Below are positions 6,758-14,703 of a stretch of DNA of 21,730 nt, piece after piece (within the stretch, counting starts at the first letter, position 1; every line of letters begins with the position of its first letter). Source of the DNA: DASVWH01 sp036389715 (GTDB lineage Bacteria; Acidobacteriota; Blastocatellia; Pyrinomonadales; Pyrinomonadaceae); contig DASVWH010000177.1 in NCBI GenBank assembly GCA_036389715.1, positions 1-21,730 of the forward strand, written 5' to 3'. The notes beneath the pieces were generated by a model. That model was not told the DNA's origin and searched no databases. It was given only the letters and a program-made list of their open reading frames with translations. The translations under genes and the position numbers were made by a program.

Positions 6758-9637
6758 TTAGCCGTCAATCTTGTAGTGGCCGTTCGAGCCCGAAAGGTAC
6801 TCCATCAGGAAGTGCCCCGTGTGCGAGTCGCGGGCCTTAACAATCTCTTCGGGCGTCCCCGTGGCGATGACCATCCCGCCCGCGTCCCCACCTTCGGGGC
6901 CGAGGTCAATGATGTAATCGGCGGTCTTGACCACGTCCATGTTGTGCTCGATGACGAGCAGGGAACCGCCCGCCTCGATCAGCGCGCGAAAGGCCGCGAG
7001 CAGCTTGTTGATGTCGTCGAAGTGCAGGCCCGTCGTCGGCTCGTCGAAGATGTAGAGCGTTTTCGCGCCCGTCCGTTTCGAGAGATGCGCGGCCAGCTTG
7101 ACGCGCTGCGCTTCGCCGCCCGAGAGCGTCGTCGCCGACTGGCCCAGCCGCAGGTAGCCTAACCCGACATCGTCGAGCACGCGCAGCTTGTTCGTAATCT
7201 TCGTCACGTCGCGGAAGAAGGTCATGGCCTCGCGGACCGTCATGCTGAGCACGTCGTTGATGCTCTTGCCGCGATAGCGCACGTCCAGGATTTGCGGCTT
7301 GAAGCGCGTCCCCTTGCACTCTTCGCAGATTAGCTCGACATCGGCCAGGAACTGCATCTCGACCGTCACAGTGCCGTCTCCCTGGCAAACCTCGCAGCGC
7401 CCGCCGGGGACGTTGAAGGAGAAGAAAGACGGGTCAAAGCCGTGCGACTGGGCCTCGCGCGTGTTGGCAAACGCCTCGCGGATGGCGTCGTAGACCTTGA
7501 TGTAAGTGACGGGATTCGAGCGCGGCGTCCGGCCTATCGGCGATTGGTCCACGAGAATCACATCGTCTATCAACTGCCCGCCGCCCAGCTCCTTGAACGC
7601 GCCGACGTGTCCCTGCCAGTCGCCGCGCTGCTTCTTCAAGCCCGCGTAGATGCAGTCGTGAATCAGCGTTGACTTGCCGGAGCCCGAGACGCCGGTGACG
7701 CAGACGAGCATGTCGAGCGGGATGTCAACGTCCACGTTTTTAAGGTTATGCTCGCTCGCGCCGCGCAGTGTGAGGCGGCGTTTCTGCGGCGTGCGGCGCT
7801 GCTTCGGCCCCTTGATCTCGGCCTCGCCGCGCAGGTAGCGCGCCGTCAGCGAAAACTTGTCCGTCAGCAGGTTCGCGTAGTCGCCTTCGTAAATGACCTG
7901 GCCGCCCAGTTCGCCCGCCGCCGGGCCGATGTCCAGAATATGGTCCGAGGCGCGCATCATCTCCGGGTCGTGCTCGACGACGAGGACCGTGTTGCCGATG
8001 TCGCGCAGGCTGTGCAGCAGGCGAATCAATCGCTGGCTGTCGCGCGGGTGCAGCCCGATGGAGGGCTCGTCCAGAACGTAGAGCGCGCCGACGAGAGATG
8101 AGCCCAGGTTCGTCGCCAGCTGGATGCGCTGCGCTTCGCCGCCGGAGAGCGTCGAGGCCAGGCGGTCGAGCGTCAGGTAATCGAGCCCAACGTCAACCAG
8201 GAAACGCAGCCGCCGCCTGATCTCGTGCAGGACGCGCTCGGCGATGGCCGTCTGTTCCGCGGAAAGCTCCAGGGCGTCGAAGAAGCGTGCGGCCTCCTTG
8301 ATCGAGAGCGAGCAGATGTCGGGCAGCGTCCGCAGCCCGACGCGCACGTCGCGCGCTTCCTGCCGCAGTCGCCCGCCGTGACAGTCCGGGCAGAGCGTAT
8401 AGCCGCGATACTTGGAGAGAAAGACGCGGACGTGGAGCTTGTATTTCTTCGTCTCCAGCCAATCGAAGAAGCCGCGCACGCCGCCCCAGTGGCCCTTGCC
8501 TTCGATGACGGCGCGCTGGTCGGCGCGCGGCAGCTGGATGTAGGGCACATCCATCGCAATCCGCTCGGTCTTGCAGAAGCGGCGCAGCTCCGTCCTGGCC
8601 CATTCGTGCTGCGGCTTGGTCCAGGGCTCGATAGCGCCTTCGCTGAGCGAGAGCGCCGGGTTCGGGATGACTAAATCCAGGTCGAGGCCGATGGTGTTGC
8701 CGAAGCCCTGGCAGACGGGGCAAGCGCCGTAAGGGTTATTGAAGCTGAACAGGCGCGGCTCCGGCTGGGCGTAGACAGTGCCGTCGTATTTACACTCGAA
8801 GCGCTCACTAAAGCGCAGGCGGCGCGGCTCCGCTTCGGCCGTCTCGACGATGGCCACGCCGTGCCCTTCCTGAAAGCAGGTTTCGAGCGAGTCCACCAGC
8901 CGCTGGCGCACTTCCGCGCTCGCCGCGAGGCGGTCTATCAGGACGTAGACGTTGTCGAAATCGGGCCGTGTGTAATCGTCCGGCGAGCGCAGGTCAATCG
9001 TCTGGCCTTCGCTGAAGAGACGCGTAAAGCCGCGCTGCATCAGGCTCATGACGTGAGCCGTGACCATCTGGCGGGTCGTCGCCTGCGTCTTGGTCTCGGT
9101 CTTGCGCTTGCCGGCCGCGCTCTTCTTCTGGCCGTTGCCGTTAGCCTCGACGCGCAGTCCCGCTTCGGCCGGGAAGAGGACGTAGAAGCGCGCGCCTTCG
9201 TCCAGCTCCGAGAGAATCTCCTGCGCGGCCGATTCGGGCGAGTCGCGGTGGACCTCGCGCCCGCAGACGCGGCAGTAGGTCGTCCCGACGCGAGCGTAGA
9301 GCAGCCGCAGGTAATCGTAGATTTCCGTCTGTGTCCCGACGGTCGAGCGCGGGTTGCGCGTCGAATTCTTCTGGCGAATGGCGATGGCCGGGGCGATGCC
9401 GCGCACCTCGTCCACGTCCGGCTTGTCCATCCGCTCCAGGAACTGGCGGGCGTAGGCCGAGAGCGATTCGACGTAGCGACGCTGCCCCTCGGCGTAAATC
9501 GTGTCGAAGGCCAGAGACGATTTGCCGGAGCCCGAGACGCCCGTGACAACCGTCAGCCGCCCGACCGGAATCGAAAAGGAGATGTTCTTGAGGTTGTTGA
9601 CGCGCGCCCCGCGCACTTCGATGGCTTCTTCAGTCAT
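6758..9637 (-). CDS. uvrA: Excinuclease ABC subunit A
   Basis: 959 residues, close to the usual ~940. UvrA is the damage-recognition ATPase of nucleotide excision repair and loads UvrB on DNA. Two ABC-type modules are complete: Walker A GVSGSGKSSL near residue 33 and GVSGSGKSTL near the middle, signatures LSGGEAQRIQLA and LSGGEAQRVKLA, and Walker B/D-loop VLDEPSIGLHPRD and IFDEPTTGLHFDD. Zinc-binding Cys pairs are present (CRVC, CPVC, CPDC, CEVC, CEEC). A Lys/Thr-rich insertion (around GQKKSAAGKRKTETK, ~residue 170-190) is the only obvious variation. The ATG at 9637 gives the canonical start but no clear Shine-Dalgarno motif. uvrB and uvrC are not in the window. Confidence 0.97.
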   Translation of the reverse strand: MTEEAIEVRGARVNNLKNISFSIPVGRLTVVTGVSGSGKSSLAFDTIYAEGQRRYVESLSAYARQFLERMDKPDVDEVRGIAPAIAIRQKNSTRNPRSTVGTQTEIYDYLRLLYARVGTTYCRVCGREVHRDSPESAAQEILSELDEGARFYVLFPAEAGLRVEANGNGQKKSAAGKRKTETKTQATTRQMVTAHVMSLMQRGFTRLFSEGQTIDLRSPDDYTRPDFDNVYVLIDRLAASAEVRQRLVDSLETCFQEGHGVAIVETAEAEPRRLRFSERFECKYDGTVYAQPEPRLFSFNNPYGACPVCQGFGNTIGLDLDLVIPNPALSLSEGAIEPWTKPQHEWARTELRRFCKTERIAMDVPYIQLPRADQRAVIEGKGHWGGVRGFFDWLETKKYKLHVRVFLSKYRGYTLCPDCHGGRLRQEARDVRVGLRTLPDICSLSIKEAARFFDALELSAEQTAIAERVLHEIRRRLRFLVDVGLDYLTLDRLASTLSGGEAQRIQLATNLGSSLVGALYVLDEPSIGLHPRDSQRLIRLLHSLRDIGNTVLVVEHDPEMMRASDHILDIGPAAGELGGQVIYEGDYANLLTDKFSLTARYLRGEAEIKGPKQRRTPQKRRLTLRGASEHNLKNVDVDIPLDMLVCVTGVSGSGKSTLIHDCIYAGLKKQRGDWQGHVGAFKELGGGQLIDDVILVDQSPIGRTPRSNPVTYIKVYDAIREAFANTREAQSHGFDPSFFSFNVPGGRCEVCQGDGTVTVEMQFLADVELICEECKGTRFKPQILDVRYRGKSINDVLSMTVREAMTFFRDVTKITNKLRVLDDVGLGYLRLGQSATTLSGGEAQRVKLAAHLSKRTGAKTLYIFDEPTTGLHFDDINKLLAAFRALIEAGGSLLVIEHNMDVVKTADYIIDLGPEGGDAGGMVIATGTPEEIVKARDSHTGHFLMEYLSGSNGHYKIDG

Positions 9638-9779
9638 GGTTCAAATCACGCGCCGCGGCACACGGTAGAGTTTCCCGAGCCTGCGGCAAACCCACATGAT
9701 AACCCGATTTCCCGCAGAGGCGAAACGCGCAAAAGGAGAATCCGAAAGAAGGCCCGGATGAGCGGCCGGAGGCTGCGAA

Positions 9780-9809
9780 GAAGATGCCGGAGGGGAGGAA
9801 GATGCCGGA
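9780..9809. repeat. Two copies of a 12-bp direct repeat upstream of uvrA
   Basis: gaagatgccgga occurs at 9780-9791 and again at 9798-9809, an 18-nt period. It lies in the 213-nt gap between the small barrel-like gene and uvrA. No gene is visible in this gap; a weak TATCAT -10 candidate for uvrA is at 9695-9700 on the minus strand without a good -35. The repeat may be an operator or chance in GA-rich sequence. Confidence 0.4.
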
Positions 9810-9850
9810 CGCGAGCGCCTAAGCTCCGTGCGCCTCTTTTCACCGGCAGG

Positions 9851-10186
9851 TCACCAGCGGGCGTCGTAGCGTGCGAGGCCCGCTCGCCATGAGCCTTCGC
9901 CGAGAATCGGGATCGAGCCGTCGAGGAAAAGCCGCGCGGCGGCCGGACGCCTGAGACGATAGGTGTGCCCCGAAGGCGAGCCGACCGCAAGCGTAATCTC
10001 TTCGGCAGTGAGCCGCACGACCGTCGCCACGCGCCAGTCTTTGCGACAGCGGACGATCAGGCGCGCGCCCAGCGGCAGAGAGCCGAGCGTCAAACTGTTT
10101 TCCGTCGCCTGAGAAGCGGAGAGGCCGTCGGGCACTAGCTCTGCGACAGCATCCGCACCCGGCGGCCCCAAAAGATTAGTGCTCAC
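9851..10186 (-). CDS. Small hypothetical protein with barrel-like segment
   Basis: 111 residues from a GTG at 10186, nine nt after the stop of the M50-like gene. The N-terminal ~30 residues look disordered. The middle (LPLGARLIVRCRKDWRVATVVRL, then TLAVGSPSGHTYRLRRP) alternates hydrophobic and basic residues as in SH3- or Tudor-like small barrels, and a Trp lies near each end. I do not recognise a family. No signal peptide or membrane helix. The close spacing suggests co-transcription with the protease. No Shine-Dalgarno motif is seen before the GTG, so the start could be slightly further in. Confidence 0.55.
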   Translation of the reverse strand: MSTNLLGPPGADAVAELVPDGLSASQATENSLTLGSLPLGARLIVRCRKDWRVATVVRLTAEEITLAVGSPSGHTYRLRRPAAARLFLDGSIPILGEGSWRAGLARYDARW

Positions 10187-10195
10187 GTCGGGTGC

Positions 10196-10954
10196 TTAAA
10201 CTTCCAGGGGCTCTTCAAAGGGCAAATCCTGCTGGTTGGCCTTGCGCTCGCGGCTGACCGCGTAGGCGCGCATCGCCACCGAGAGAATGACGAAGGCCAG
10301 CCCGATCCAGGCCGCCGCCCAGAACATCGCCGGAAGCCCCGTCGCCTTCGCCATGTTCGCGGCATCCGTCTGCACGCCGGGGCCGAGCGGCGATGAGAGA
10401 TAGAGCAGCGTCTTTAGGTCGAGCAGCGCATTCAAGACGCACTGGATGGCGAGAAAACTGACGAAGAAGGTCGCCGTCCCCGGGCTCGCGTAGCGCGCGA
10501 CGGCCAGGAGCCCGAGCGGCAGGAGAATGCCCGCGACGAGCGTGAACGGACTCCACCAACCGTAGACGAGGGTCAGCGCCAGGATGAAAGCGCCCGAGCC
10601 GATGAGGACGTAACGCGCGGCCACCGCGCGGCGAATCAGGAAGAGAAGCAGAGCGCCGTATGCCATCGCGCCCAGGTATCCGGCGCTCGAAACCAGCACC
10701 TGCGAGATGAGTCCGCCCTGCGTCGTGTAGGTCTCGCCGCTCGTGTTGACGGCGACGCTCAGGCTGGCCACGCTATTGCCCGTCAGGAGCGCGGCCAGCG
10801 CGTGCCCGCCCTCATGTATGAAGGTCACGAAGATGCGGAAAGGGTAGGTCAACACGTCCGCGAAGGGGATAAACCACAGCGCGACGCTGACGGCGACGGC
10901 GATGAGCAGCGTGCGGGCCTGCGGGCGCGCATCTGCGGAAATACTTAGCTTCAT
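10196..10954 (-). CDS. M50-like integral membrane metalloprotease
   Basis: 252 residues with about six hydrophobic segments. The zinc-binding motif FIHEGGHALAA (H47, E48, H51) lies at the end of the second hydrophobic stretch, the hallmark of the M50B-like family; a possible third-ligand region is near LLYLSSPLGPGVQTDAANM (~190-210). Characterised M50 proteases cut transmembrane or membrane-near substrates. This is a compact form without a PDZ domain. A GGAG motif ~10 nt before the ATG supports the start, and a promoter lies ~50 nt upstream. Its substrate cannot be told from context. Confidence 0.83.
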   Translation of the reverse strand: MKLSISADARPQARTLLIAVAVSVALWFIPFADVLTYPFRIFVTFIHEGGHALAALLTGNSVASLSVAVNTSGETYTTQGGLISQVLVSSAGYLGAMAYGALLLFLIRRAVAARYVLIGSGAFILALTLVYGWWSPFTLVAGILLPLGLLAVARYASPGTATFFVSFLAIQCVLNALLDLKTLLYLSSPLGPGVQTDAANMAKATGLPAMFWAAAWIGLAFVILSVAMRAYAVSRERKANQQDLPFEEPLEV

Positions 10955-11010
10955 CTGGAAAATCTCCGCTCTCTAAAACTTGTCCGGTAATGCGGTCACG
11001 TGCAAAGGCC

Positions 11011-11039
11011 ATTGTACGCTGAAGCCCGCGGGGAAACAA
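11011..11039 (-). promoter_or_regulatory. Sigma70-type promoter of the M50 protease operon
   Basis: On the minus strand TTGTTT (11039-11034) is followed after exactly 17 nt by TACAAT (11016-11011). Initiation would fall near 11004, about 50 nt before the protease ATG, in the gap after moaC. This suggests the protease and the small downstream gene are transcribed separately from the moeA-moaC cluster. Confidence 0.55.
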
Positions 11040-11063
11040 CGACCTTTGCGGCCTCCACTGTTA

Positions 11064-11558
11064 TCAACGCGGCCGGGCAGTAGATTGTTCCGCCCGGCTG
11101 TAATCGCCGGACTTGCCGCCGCTCTTCTCTTCGAGGCGCACCTCCGTGATCGTCATCCCCTTATCGAGGGCCTTGCACATGTCGTAGACGGTCAGGGCGG
11201 CGACGGCCGCGGCGGTCAGCGCCTCCATCTCGACGCCGGTTTGCGCGCGGGTGGCCGCCGTCGCTTCGAGATAAACGCCCGTCTCCTGCACTTCGGCGCG
11301 GACATCTATGTGGGTCAGCGGCAGCGGGTGGCAGAGCGGAATCAGCTCGGCCGTGCGCTTGGCGGCCATGATTCCGGCCAGCCGCGCCGTCTCCAGCGGG
11401 TCGCCCTTCGGCGTGCGATGCTCGCGCACGGCCGCCACCGTCTCAGCCCGCATCAGGACACGCGCCGAAGCGACGGCACGCCGCGCCGTCGCTTCCTTCG
11501 CGCTCGTGTCCACCATCGCCACGCGGCCCTCTTCGTCAACGTGCGAAAGTCGCTCCAT
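11064..11558 (-). CDS. moaC: Cyclic pyranopterin monophosphate synthase MoaC
   Basis: 164 residues, the family's usual length. MoaC converts 3',8-cyclo-7,8-dihydro-GTP (made by MoaA) to cyclic pyranopterin monophosphate in molybdenum cofactor synthesis. Signatures are intact: MVDTSAKEATARRAVASARV near the start, K51 (TPKGD), AAKRTAELIPLCHPLPLTHI with H77, TGVEMEALTAA, and TVYDMCKALDKGM with D126 and K129, matching the catalytic Lys/His/Asp/Lys set known from E. coli MoaC. No clear ribosome-binding motif precedes the ATG at 11558; a heptamer-like sequence lies 10 nt upstream. Downstream of moeA with one glycosyltransferase gene between. moaA is not in the window. Confidence 0.95.
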   Translation of the reverse strand: MERLSHVDEEGRVAMVDTSAKEATARRAVASARVLMRAETVAAVREHRTPKGDPLETARLAGIMAAKRTAELIPLCHPLPLTHIDVRAEVQETGVYLEATAATRAQTGVEMEALTAAAVAALTVYDMCKALDKGMTITEVRLEEKSGGKSGDYSRAEQSTARPR

Positions 11559-11567
11559 AGCGTCAGA

Positions 11568-11581
11568 GTAAACAGCAAATG
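11568..11581 (-). repeat. Heptamer-like dispersed repeat upstream of moaC
   Basis: gtaaacagcaaatg at 11568-11581 differs at one position from gtaaacagtaaatg at 2508-2521 upstream of nusA. On the transcribed strand it reads CATTTGC, TGTTTAC. It lies in the 54-nt gap before the moaC start. Confidence 0.45.
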
Positions 11582-11612
11582 AGGGGAAAAGTAAAAGCAG
11601 CCTGGGTGGATT

Positions 11613-13475
11613 TCAGTGCGGCTGCCCGCGATGCAGGCGCGGGAAAGAGTGTTGCAGCAGCGAGGTCCTGAGCAAGGCTCGCCGGAGGAGTCTGCCCGCT
11701 TCGGAAAGCGGCACGGCCGCGAGCGCGAAGAGGAAATAGTGGATCGCCAGCACGTAGCGATACTCCGTGTGCAGCGCCGATTGAACGCAGAGATAGTAGG
11801 CCGGGACGACGAGGAGGATGACGAGCGCGCGCCCCCTGCGCATGCGTCCGAGCAGGATCAGGCCGATGATGGCGAGCGGCAGCATCAGGGCCGTGATGAA
11901 GAGTCTCTGGAGGCTGTGAACTAGGGCGCGGGGAAAGCGCGTCCAGGTGTAAGCGGTAGGCCCGAGCGCGTAAAGCTCGACCTGGCCGACCTCGACGGAC
12001 GGGCGAGAGCCGCCGCTGGCGAAGACGAGCCGTACCTGTCCCGCATCGCCGCTGACGAAAGGCAACTCGACGATGCTCTCCGGCTGCTCGGCGGGCGTCT
12101 TCCAGTCTTGCGGCTCGACGATGACGGATGCGTCCGGCGAGTCCGTCTCCTCACGGCTGATGCTGACCGTCATTCGGCCCTCAAGGATTCTGGCCGGAAG
12201 CCTGACGAGGTAGTCCGTATTCCGCTCGACGCCGATGGGCGCGGAGACGAGCAGTTTGCCGTACCTGGAATCGTCGCCCTCAAGCAAGAGCACCCGTCCG
12301 TCGGTCGCCAGCGAAATCTTCGCCCCCGCTGACGCGATGCTGCCCTCTGAGAGCAGCCCGGCCGGTGTGCCCGACCAGGCGGGCCGCATCCGGTCCGCAA
12401 GGGCGAGCGAATGTGTGACGGCCGGGTCCGCCGAGATGAGCCGGACTCGTTCGAGCCTCAGCATCGAAGCGGCGCGGCGCAGCATGACACCGAAAAACCA
12501 GAAGGGATGGGCGCGAATCACTCCGAGACCGGCGGCCAGGCGCTGGCGCTCGCGGCTGACGCCGTCCGGGTTAAAGAGCGTGCCGTAGTAGTCCGGCCGC
12601 CCGTAGCGCTGTGCCTCCCAGCGCATGATTCCCATGTCGGTCGCCGGTATCCCGAAGCGCCCTTCGCGGTCGTAGTCGGCGATGCCTTCGAGCAGCGTCT
12701 GCCCAGCGCCGAGCGAGACCGGGACGAAGTGATCGTAAACGATGAGATTGCGCACCGTCAGCGGCGCGACGATGAACAGCATCCCGGCCAGGAGGGCCGC
12801 GGCGGGGCGCAGGCGTTTGCCCCGCTCGAAGAGCAGAGGCACGGCGGCGGCCATCAAGGGGGCGAGCAGCATCGCGTTGGCGCGCAGCCAGCAGGAGAGC
12901 CCGACGAGCGCGCCCGCCCCGGCAAGGGTCAGGAGACGCGGCGGCCGTTGAAGGCTTGCGCGCGCGAGCAGGTAAACGGCCAGAAGGATGGGGAGCACCG
13001 CGAGCGTGTCCGGCAAGAGCAGCACGGAGTTGTAAGTGAACTGCGGGGCCAGCGCCGCGAGCAGCCCGGCGACGGCGGCCACGCGCAGGGGCAGCAGCGC
13101 GTAAGTCAAGAGAAAAAGGACGACGGCCGAGGCCGCATCCGCCAGGATTTGAATGAGTTGGCTCGAAGTCTCGGAATCGCCGAAGAGGGCGAAGGTGTGG
13201 GCCAGGAGGATGGAGTAGCCGGGCGGATGGCCCAGGTGGTTCGCGTCTGCGAGCGGCGAGCGGGGGCTGAAGAAAGAGTTGACGCCGCCTTCGAGCAGGA
13301 GCCGCGCCGTGTGCCTGTAGCCTTCCGTGACGGCCGATTGCACCCTCTTCGCTTCGAGCCTGTTGTCCTGTAAGGAAAGCAGCCGACAGCCGAGCGCGAC
13401 GAGAAAAATCAGCGCGCAGATGGCGATGATTCTTCTTCGGCCCACGTCTGAAGCTGGCTTATTCAAGCTCGGCAT
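11613..13475 (-). CDS. GT39-like membrane glycosyltransferase with inserted beta-rich domain
   Basis: 620 residues from the ATG at 13475, which has a GGAG motif 5 nt upstream; the open frame reaches 13586 but that would overlap moeA with a non-membrane, Arg-rich extension. The first helix (IIAICALIFLVALGCRLL) is followed by a loop with acidic residues and a HLGHPPGYSILLAH segment (81-93) typical of the GT39/ArnT-like dolichyl- or undecaprenyl-phosphate sugar transferases, then a series of membrane helices to ~330. Residues ~380-510 are soluble and beta-rich (LLLEGDDSRYGKLLVSAP, then VRLVFASGGSRPSVEVGQVEL), like a carbohydrate-binding-type sandwich; the remaining ~100 residues return to membrane helices. 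Probable envelope glycosylation enzyme; donor and acceptor unknown. It lies 19 nt after moeA and 54 nt before moaC. Confidence 0.78.
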   Translation of the reverse strand: MPSLNKPASDVGRRRIIAICALIFLVALGCRLLSLQDNRLEAKRVQSAVTEGYRHTARLLLEGGVNSFFSPRSPLADANHLGHPPGYSILLAHTFALFGDSETSSQLIQILADAASAVVLFLLTYALLPLRVAAVAGLLAALAPQFTYNSVLLLPDTLAVLPILLAVYLLARASLQRPPRLLTLAGAGALVGLSCWLRANAMLLAPLMAAAVPLLFERGKRLRPAAALLAGMLFIVAPLTVRNLIVYDHFVPVSLGAGQTLLEGIADYDREGRFGIPATDMGIMRWEAQRYGRPDYYGTLFNPDGVSRERQRLAAGLGVIRAHPFWFFGVMLRRAASMLRLERVRLISADPAVTHSLALADRMRPAWSGTPAGLLSEGSIASAGAKISLATDGRVLLLEGDDSRYGKLLVSAPIGVERNTDYLVRLPARILEGRMTVSISREETDSPDASVIVEPQDWKTPAEQPESIVELPFVSGDAGQVRLVFASGGSRPSVEVGQVELYALGPTAYTWTRFPRALVHSLQRLFITALMLPLAIIGLILLGRMRRGRALVILLVVPAYYLCVQSALHTEYRYVLAIHYFLFALAAVPLSEAGRLLRRALLRTSLLQHSFPRLHRGQPH

Positions 13476-13494
13476 CGGTTCTCCGTGCGCGCTC

Positions 13495-14703
13495 TCAACC
13501 GGGCAGGCGAACGACGCGCACACACTCTCCCGCCGCGAGCGAGCCCGCTCCCTGCGGCACGATGACGAGGGCGCTGGCGCGGGCAAAGGCCACGAAGTCG
13601 GACGAGCCGCCCCACTTCAAAGGCTCTGCGAGCAGTTGCCCTGCGGCGTCCGTCCGAAGCTCGGCGGGCAGATAGCTGGCGCGCTCCAGAGAGCCCTTGA
13701 CGGAGCGCGCGAGCACGGCCCATTGTTCGCTCATCTGGGCTTGCGCAGAGCCCTGCATGGCGCGCAGGGCCGTGCGCGCGAAGAGGTTGAAGGTGACGGA
13801 GACGGAGACCGGATTGCCCGGTAAGCCGAAGACGAGCGCCCCGCCGAGACGTGCGAAGACGGTCGGCTTGCCGGGCCGCAGGCTGACGCGCTCGAAGAAA
13901 ACCTCCGCGCCGAGCTGGCGCAGCGCCGTCTTCGTAAAATCGTAGACTCCCATCGAGACGCCGCCCGATAGGATCAAGGCATCGGAGCGCGCCGCCGCCG
14001 CCGTAATCTCTCGTTTGAGCAGCTCGGGATCGTCGCCCGCGAGCGGCAGCCGTTCGACGAGCGCGCCAGCCAATTCAGCGTAAGCGCCGAGCGAGTAGCT
14101 GTTGGAGTCGCGAATCTGGTCCGCGCCCGGCCGCTCCTCGACCGCGACCAGCTCGGAGCCGGTCGCGAGGACGGCGACGCGCGGGCGCCCGCCGACGGAA
14201 AGCCTTGCGTAGCCGAAGGAAGCGAGCGCGGCCATCATCGCCGCGTTAATCTCTTCGCCGGGACGGAGCACGACCTGGCCCGCGCTGACTTCGCTGGCGC
14301 GCCGGACGATGAACTGACCCGGCGCGGAGGTCTCCGCTATCTCCACCGTCCCGCCGTCCTCCGTTTCGCTCGTGACTTCGACCTTCTGCACGCTGTCAGC
14401 GCCCGCAGGCACTGGCGCGCCCGTCATAATCCGCACGGCCTGGCCCGCGCGCAGTTCTTCGTGCCACCCGCGCCCGGCGGCCGACTCTCCGACGATGCGC
14501 AGGCGGGCAGGGAGGGCCCGCGTATCCTCTGCGCGCACGGCGTAGCCGTCCATCTGTGCGCGGTCGAAGGGCGGCAAATCCGAATCCGCGATAATCTCTT
14601 CGGCGAGGATGCGCCCGCGCGCTGCGGCGAGCGCGACCCGTTCGGCGGGCAGCGCGCGCGTCTCTTTGAGGACGATACGAATGGCTTCTGGGACGGAGAT
14701 CAT
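13495..14703 (-). CDS. moeA: Molybdopterin molybdenumtransferase MoeA
   Basis: 402 residues, the usual size. MoeA inserts molybdate into adenylylated molybdopterin in the last step of molybdenum cofactor synthesis. Signatures: LPPFDRAQMDGYAVRAED near residue 45, MTGAPVPAGADSV, PRVAVLATGSELV, the RDSNSYSL loop, ILSGGVSMGVYDF, and the LRPGKPT...VFGLPGNPVS region, ending with the small C-terminal domain. The ATG at 14703 overlaps the TGA of the kinase gene (ATGA), so translation is probably coupled. The frame is open upstream to 15372, but that part is the kinase gene read in another frame. Confidence 0.95.
   Translation of the reverse strand: MISVPEAIRIVLKETRALPAERVALAAARGRILAEEIIADSDLPPFDRAQMDGYAVRAEDTRALPARLRIVGESAAGRGWHEELRAGQAVRIMTGAPVPAGADSVQKVEVTSETEDGGTVEIAETSAPGQFIVRRASEVSAGQVVLRPGEEINAAMMAALASFGYARLSVGGRPRVAVLATGSELVAVEERPGADQIRDSNSYSLGAYAELAGALVERLPLAGDDPELLKREITAAAARSDALILSGGVSMGVYDFTKTALRQLGAEVFFERVSLRPGKPTVFARLGGALVFGLPGNPVSVSVTFNLFARTALRAMQGSAQAQMSEQWAVLARSVKGSLERASYLPAELRTDAAGQLLAEPLKWGGSSDFVAFARASALVIVPQGAGSLAAGECVRVVRLPG

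Noticed and set aside
8861..9892. 343-residue open frame on the plus strand
   Set aside because: It lies almost wholly antisense to uvrA, whose motifs are intact; the composition is that of a shadow frame.
12411..13373. 320-residue open frame on the plus strand
   Set aside because: Antisense to the GT39-like gene; Arg/Gln/Glu-rich low-complexity translation without a recognisable motif.
13476..13586. 37-residue N-terminal extension of the GT39-like protein
   Set aside because: It would overlap moeA by ~90 nt and gives an Arg/Ser-rich sequence; the ATG at 13475 has a good ribosome-binding site and leads straight into the first membrane helix.
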